From positions 1 to 64,000 of the forward strand of contig JASJJC010000014.1 in NCBI GenBank assembly GCA_037624485.1: DNA of 64,000 bases. Reading direction: 5' to 3'. Both the position numbers and the translations under genes were made by a program. Position 1 is the stretch's first letter, and each line of letters starts with the position of its first letter. This DNA is from JAFMKE01 sp037624485 (GTDB lineage: Bacteria > Bacteroidota > Bacteroidia > Chitinophagales > UBA8649). Below the pieces are notes generated by a model. That model made no database searches and had not been told where the DNA came from. It worked only from the letters and a program-made list of their open reading frames with translations. Positions 62,107 to 64,000 of this stretch are shown piece after piece.

Positions 62107-62940
62107 ATGAGAAAATTAAATCTGTTTTTTGTGCTATTTGTAATAGTAGCGATAAGTTTTTTTGCAAGTTGTGGAGATGATGATAATTCTGAAGGCCTAG
62201 CTCCTATGCTTACTATTTCTGCATCTGGATTAAGTGCTACTAATACGATTATGGAAGGAGCCACATTTGATGTTACAGTTGTTGCTAGTGAAAACCCAAC
62301 GAGTGGTAAACAACTTGAATCGCTAGAAATTCAAACAACTGGCGGCGCGGACTCTTCCATTGCAATTAATGCAGCTTCTTTCACTGAAACATTTACACTA
62401 GCTGCTCCTGCAGATGGTATTTCTGAAACTTATACATTTATTGTAACAGATAGTGATAGTGAATCCGCTTCAAAGTCTTTAACTGTCTCTGGAATAAATG
62501 GAGTTGTTTCTACTCCTTTTGGACCTGAGATTGTTGGTGATTTTTTCCACGTTGGCTCATCGCTAGGTGCCTATGATTTAGTAACTGAGACCGTTGTGGC
62601 ATCGCAAGGAAATGAAGTGGATAAAGACTTGAAGAATATAGATATGGCTGGTGGAAACTTTACGGGCTCTTGGACCACAGGCACGGGCAATGGATCACAG
62701 TTTGTAAAATCAAATACATTTGACTTCGCAAATGGCACTGTAGAAGATGCAATGGCAGTCTTTGCAGCAGGTTCCGCCTCATCAACAATTCTAAATCCAT
62801 CGCTGAACGACATTTTTATTGTTAAGCTTAGAGGAGGTTCGGACTATGCACTTCTTCAAGTGACAGACAGAGATGTTAGCGATAACACTTGTAACTGCAG
62901 CGACCTAGGTAAGCTTACCTTCAAATTTAAAAAGTCATAA
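62107..62940 (+). CDS. Putative lipoprotein of unknown function
   Basis: A 277-residue lipoprotein (lipobox Cys22 in FFASCGDDDN). The Asp-rich stretch after the cysteine (GDDDN) resembles the surface lipoprotein export signal known from Bacteroidota, so it may face outwards. A beta-sandwich-like region follows (about residues 35-135, with FDVTVVASENPTSGKQLESLE and TYTFIVTDSDSES, cadherin/Ig-like in style), then a Gly/Ser/Thr-rich domain ending with CNCSDLGKLTFKFKKS. I do not recognise the family. It is monocistronic with its own -7 box and a strong terminator. Confidence 0.72.
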   Translation: MRKLNLFFVLFVIVAISFFASCGDDDNSEGLAPMLTISASGLSATNTIMEGATFDVTVVASENPTSGKQLESLEIQTTGGADSSIAINAASFTETFTLAAPADGISETYTFIVTDSDSESASKSLTVSGINGVVSTPFGPEIVGDFFHVGSSLGAYDLVTETVVASQGNEVDKDLKNIDMAGGNFTGSWTTGTGNGSQFVKSNTFDFANGTVEDAMAVFAAGSASSTILNPSLNDIFIVKLRGGSDYALLQVTDRDVSDNTCNCSDLGKLTFKFKKS

Positions 62941-62957
62941 CTAATAATAAATCTATG

Positions 62958-62988
62958 AAAAGCCTCGATTTTATCGGGGCTTTTTTTT
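62958..62988 (+). terminator. Rho-independent terminator after the lipoprotein gene
   Basis: Arms AAAAGCCTCGAT (62958-62969) and ATCGGGGCTTTT (62973-62984) with one G-T wobble and a 3-nt loop, followed by T to 62988. Confidence 0.85.
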
Positions 62989-63046
62989 GGCATATCATTT
63001 GAAACTACTAAATTCGAAAATTTCTTCTTACATTAAATTTAGAGTA

Positions 63047-63649
63047 ATGAAGCCATTGATTATATCTGTTTTAATAATTCTGTCTAGCCTTCACTTGTCC
63101 TATGCTCAGGAGGGCTATGAATACAATGACCAAATACAAGTTTTGTATGGTGTTGTTTTTAATGGGGACACCATCCCCATGCTAAATATCCCCGAAATTT
63201 CAATTACCGGTCATAAGTTTGAGAACCAACAAGATGAATACTGGTATCAATATTATTTAAAACGAGTAAAAAAAGTTTACCCTTACTATCAAATTGCAAA
63301 AACAGTGGTGAATGATTTGGAAGACGAGAAAGATAATTTAAAGAAGAAACACTTTAAACAATATAAAAAGAATAGAAAGAAAGAGTTAATGAACGAATTT
63401 GAAAAAGAGTTACGGGATTTAAAAATCTCCGAAGGAAAAGTCCTCGTAAAGATGATTAACCGGGAAACTGGGCAAAACTTTTATGAACTCATTAAAGAAT
63501 ATAATAGTGGAATGAAAGCCTGGGTTTATAATATTGTAGCAAACAGATATGACTATGACTTGAAAGCCCCCTATGATCCAAAATCCAAAGAAAATAGCAT
63601 GTTAGAGTTGGCGATCAAGCAGGTTTTAGGAAATAATTTAAGGCCGTAA
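63047..63649 (+). CDS. DUF4294 domain protein
   Basis: A 200-residue exported protein of the DUF4294 family, found in Bacteroidota, function unknown. The ATG at 63047 begins a proper signal peptide (cleavage after SYAQ, residue 21); the frame extends to 62987 but that part would overlap the terminator. Typical segments are VVFNGDTIPMLNIPEISI and YLKRVKKVYPYYQIA, then a Lys/Glu-rich helix and KMINRETGQNFYELIKEY. Its last 35 bases overlap the convergent glycosyltransferase gene. Confidence 0.88.
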   Translation: MKPLIISVLIILSSLHLSYAQEGYEYNDQIQVLYGVVFNGDTIPMLNIPEISITGHKFENQQDEYWYQYYLKRVKKVYPYYQIAKTVVNDLEDEKDNLKKKHFKQYKKNRKKELMNEFEKELRDLKISEGKVLVKMINRETGQNFYELIKEYNSGMKAWVYNIVANRYDYDLKAPYDPKSKENSMLELAIKQVLGNNLRP

Positions 63650-64000
63650 CAACCTCATTAACATCAATATCTTGCATACATTTAAAATGCCCTTTGGGAC
63701 ATTTTTTATAGCCAATTTTTGAACACGGACGGCAGTTAAGCTCTTTCACCTGAATAGTAATAAATTCACTCTTCTCTAAGTATGGATACATCCCCAATTC
63801 AGGCATTGTATTTCCCCAGATACTGATTATTGATTTTTCAAATGCAGCGGCAATGTGCATTAATCCCGTATCATGAGTAATAACCAGTTTTGCTTCTTTA
63901 ATTATAAATGCCGATTGGTTCAGATTAAACTTACCGCATGCATTAAATATCTTCTTATCACCACATTGTGAAACAATCTCCTCTCCCCTTGCTGAATCAT
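63615..64000 (-). CDS. Glycosyltransferase family 9 protein (C-terminal part)
   Basis: The gene enters from the right edge and ends with TGA at 63615-63617; about 128 codons are visible. The frame is open through the edge, so the internal ATG at 63860 is not the start. Residues read from the edge include FNLNQSAFIIKEAKLVITHD followed by TGLMHIAAAF and IISIWGNT, the C-terminal nucleotide-sugar-binding part of GT9 enzymes (ADP-heptose or related LPS core transferases). A Cys cluster follows (LNCRPCSKIGYKKCPKGHFKCM), common in GT9 proteins of Bacteroidota. It probably acts in LPS core or O-antigen synthesis. Confidence 0.85.
   Translation of the reverse strand, partial: DSARGEEIVSQCGDKKIFNACGKFNLNQSAFIIKEAKLVITHDTGLMHIAAAFEKSIISIWGNTMPELGMYPYLEKSEFITIQVKELNCRPCSKIGYKKCPKGHFKCMQDIDVNEVVTALNYFLKPA

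Overview
The window looks like AT-rich chromosomal DNA of a Bacteroidota bacterium, probably from or near the class Flavobacteriia. The evidence is a type IX secretion (T9SS) gene set (PorV2- and PorU2-like proteins, PorP/SprF, a PorE-like OmpA lipoprotein, and a giant protein with a gliding-motility-type C-terminal domain), phylum-typical families (DUF3127, DUF4294, Porin_10), a MaeB malic enzyme fused to a phosphotransacetylase-like domain, few visible Shine-Dalgarno sites, and promoter boxes of the Bacteroidota type (TAnnTTTG near -7, sometimes TTG near -33). I see no tRNA, rRNA, CRISPR array, insertion sequence, prophage or integrase. Most of the window is an ordinary core chromosome; the accessory-looking part is at the right end.

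Layout. 0-13 kb: a 2,4-dienoyl-CoA reductase, dnaX with an M16 protease lipoprotein, a SulP anion transporter, maeB and leuS. 13-15.5 kb: on the minus strand, an enoyl-CoA isomerase-like gene with a DMT transporter, and a DUF3127 protein with an SSB-like acidic tail. 15.5-30.5 kb: a long plus-strand run that starts at a clear divergent promoter: cca, a LuxC-like acyl-CoA reductase, DUF2461, lpxK, a purine nucleoside phosphorylase, a Porin_10 barrel, an ACP-phosphodiesterase-like gene, PorV2-like and PorU2-like T9SS genes and a PI-PLC-like lipoprotein. 30.8-43.5 kb: miaA, a HAD phosphatase, two metallophosphoesterases, a DjlA-like co-chaperone, a 2-Cys peroxiredoxin, a DinB protein, an outer-membrane barrel, aroB, trmL, aroA, aat, and an M23 endopeptidase coupled to a coiled-coil/SPOR-like protein.

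43.8-54 kb: a K+-dependent-type membrane pyrophosphatase with an extra C-terminal tail between two strong terminators, then a minus-strand series: an unusual sugar-phosphate-isomerase-like/alpha-beta hydrolase fusion, lipB, an orphan exported protein, a PspC-like peptide, pyrF, a NifU-domain protein, an Mrp ATPase, and an exported protein built of about ten 35-residue repeats. 54-62 kb: a minus-strand operon for a surface system: a small Cys-containing secreted protein, a 1396-residue T9SS type B cargo with Reelin-like and Ig/PKD-like modules, PorP/SprF and a PorE-like peptidoglycan anchor. The right end has an unrecognised lipoprotein, a DUF4294 protein and the C-terminal part of a GT9 glycosyltransferase cut by the window edge.

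The most unusual items are the 599-residue fusion protein, the tandem-repeat protein, the DUF3127 protein with an SSB-like tail, a DnaX that has lost its zinc-binding cysteines, a tandem hairpin element near 6.05 kb, and two promoters placed so close to the ATG that the mRNAs should be nearly leaderless.
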